A stretch of DNA of 8,282 bases from SIG440 sp045647905 (lineage in GTDB: Bacteria > Bacillota > Clostridia > Monoglobales > Monoglobaceae): the NCBI GenBank assembly GCA_045647905.1, contig JAZRMZ010000106.1, positions 1 through 8,282 on the forward strand, given 5' to 3'. The translations under genes were made by a program, and so were the position numbers. This document shows positions 7,747 through 8,282 of this stretch, piece after piece. Within the stretch, counting starts at the first letter, position 1. Every line of letters begins with the position of its first letter. Below the pieces are notes generated by a model. That model made no database searches, was not told the DNA's origin, and saw nothing but the letters and a program-made list of their open reading frames with translations.

Positions 7747-8282
7747 ATGAAAAGAATTTTATCATTATTAATTGCAGTTGTATTACTATTAACTATGCCG
7801 ACTGTCTTAGCGTTTGAGAATGAAAGAGTTGATGCAACATCAGAGATGGGTGTAGCGGCAGAATTTATGCAGGCTTTGGGTGTTGTTGATATTACAGACA
7901 GTGCACTTCTTGACAGCCCGATAACAAGAGAGGATTTTGTTTTCTATACTGCAAAGCTTTTGAATATTGATGTATATCAAACACCGGACAAGAGATATTT
8001 CAGCGATTTATCAATGATAAGCTACGGAACATATGCGGTTAATGCTCTTGTTGATATGAATATAATAAGTCGCAGCGATGACAACAGATTTCGTCCGGAT
8101 GATAATATCACTCTTGAGGAGGTAGCAAAGATACTTTGCACCATTACGGGCTACGGGGATTATGCTGAAGTCAACGGCGGTTTTCCGAGCGGATACATCA
8201 AGACGGCACACAGAAACAAAATTCTTGCGGAAGTTGCAGACAGTAACGCAATAACATTAAGAGAAGCTATTGATATGCTCTA
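7747..8282 (+). CDS. Exported SLH-domain protein, N-terminal part (cut by window end)
   Basis: The first 178 codons of a third exported protein are present; no stop is reached before the window ends. The start is supported by GGGAGA at 7735-7740, seven bases before the ATG and overlapping the last base of the previous stop codon. Residues 1-22 are a signal peptide (MKR, a long hydrophobic core, V-L-A before Phe23). Two SLH-like repeats follow. The first, at about 33-75, is divergent and includes SPITRED at 57-63. The second, at about 85-136, is clearer, with YFSDL, NIISRSDDNRFRPDDNIT and LEEVAKIL. A weaker third copy seems to start near 137 and reaches TLREAIDML at the edge. SLH modules at the N-terminus suggest a wall-anchored protein with a further domain downstream, but its function cannot be told from this fragment. 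It sits 11 bases after the previous gene, so it is probably in the same operon. Confidence 0.8.
   Translation, partial: MKRILSLLIAVVLLLTMPTVLAFENERVDATSEMGVAAEFMQALGVVDITDSALLDSPITREDFVFYTAKLLNIDVYQTPDKRYFSDLSMISYGTYAVNALVDMNIISRSDDNRFRPDDNITLEEVAKILCTITGYGDYAEVNGGFPSGYIKTAHRNKILAEVADSNAITLREAIDML

Overview
The window reads as part of a secreted, cell-surface polysaccharide-handling operon from an anaerobic Gram-positive Clostridia-type bacterium. The evidence is S-layer homology (SLH) modules for wall anchoring, AT-leaning coding sequence rich in ATA and AGA codons, purine-rich Shine-Dalgarno sites, and three consecutive proteins that all begin with signal peptides. A gut or plant-fibre lineage, such as the SLH-rich pectin degraders around Monoglobus, is plausible, but that placement is inference.

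Layout: positions 1-118 are an AT-rich leader with a weak candidate promoter and a clear ribosome binding site. A 1169-residue multimodular glycoside hydrolase follows (119-3628): LamG-like domain, Ig-like domain, clan GH-A type (beta/alpha)8 barrel, C-terminal beta domain, two Ig-like domains and a CBM9-like domain. Eighteen bases later comes a 1362-residue protein (3647-7735) with no recognisable catalytic domain: two LamG-like/Ig-like pairs, further beta domains, a helical region, a Gly-rich linker and three C-terminal SLH repeats. Eleven bases after that, a third exported SLH-type protein begins (7747) and is cut by the window edge. All genes are on the + strand. The two gaps are too short for an internal terminator, so co-transcription is likely.

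Working model (inference): the first protein cleaves an unidentified glycan outside the cell. The second is held to secondary cell-wall polymer by its SLH triad and displays carbohydrate-binding-like lectin folds that could hold substrate near the cell. The third is another wall-associated component. The substrate cannot be read from the sequence. No RNA gene, mobile element, CRISPR array or terminator was seen.
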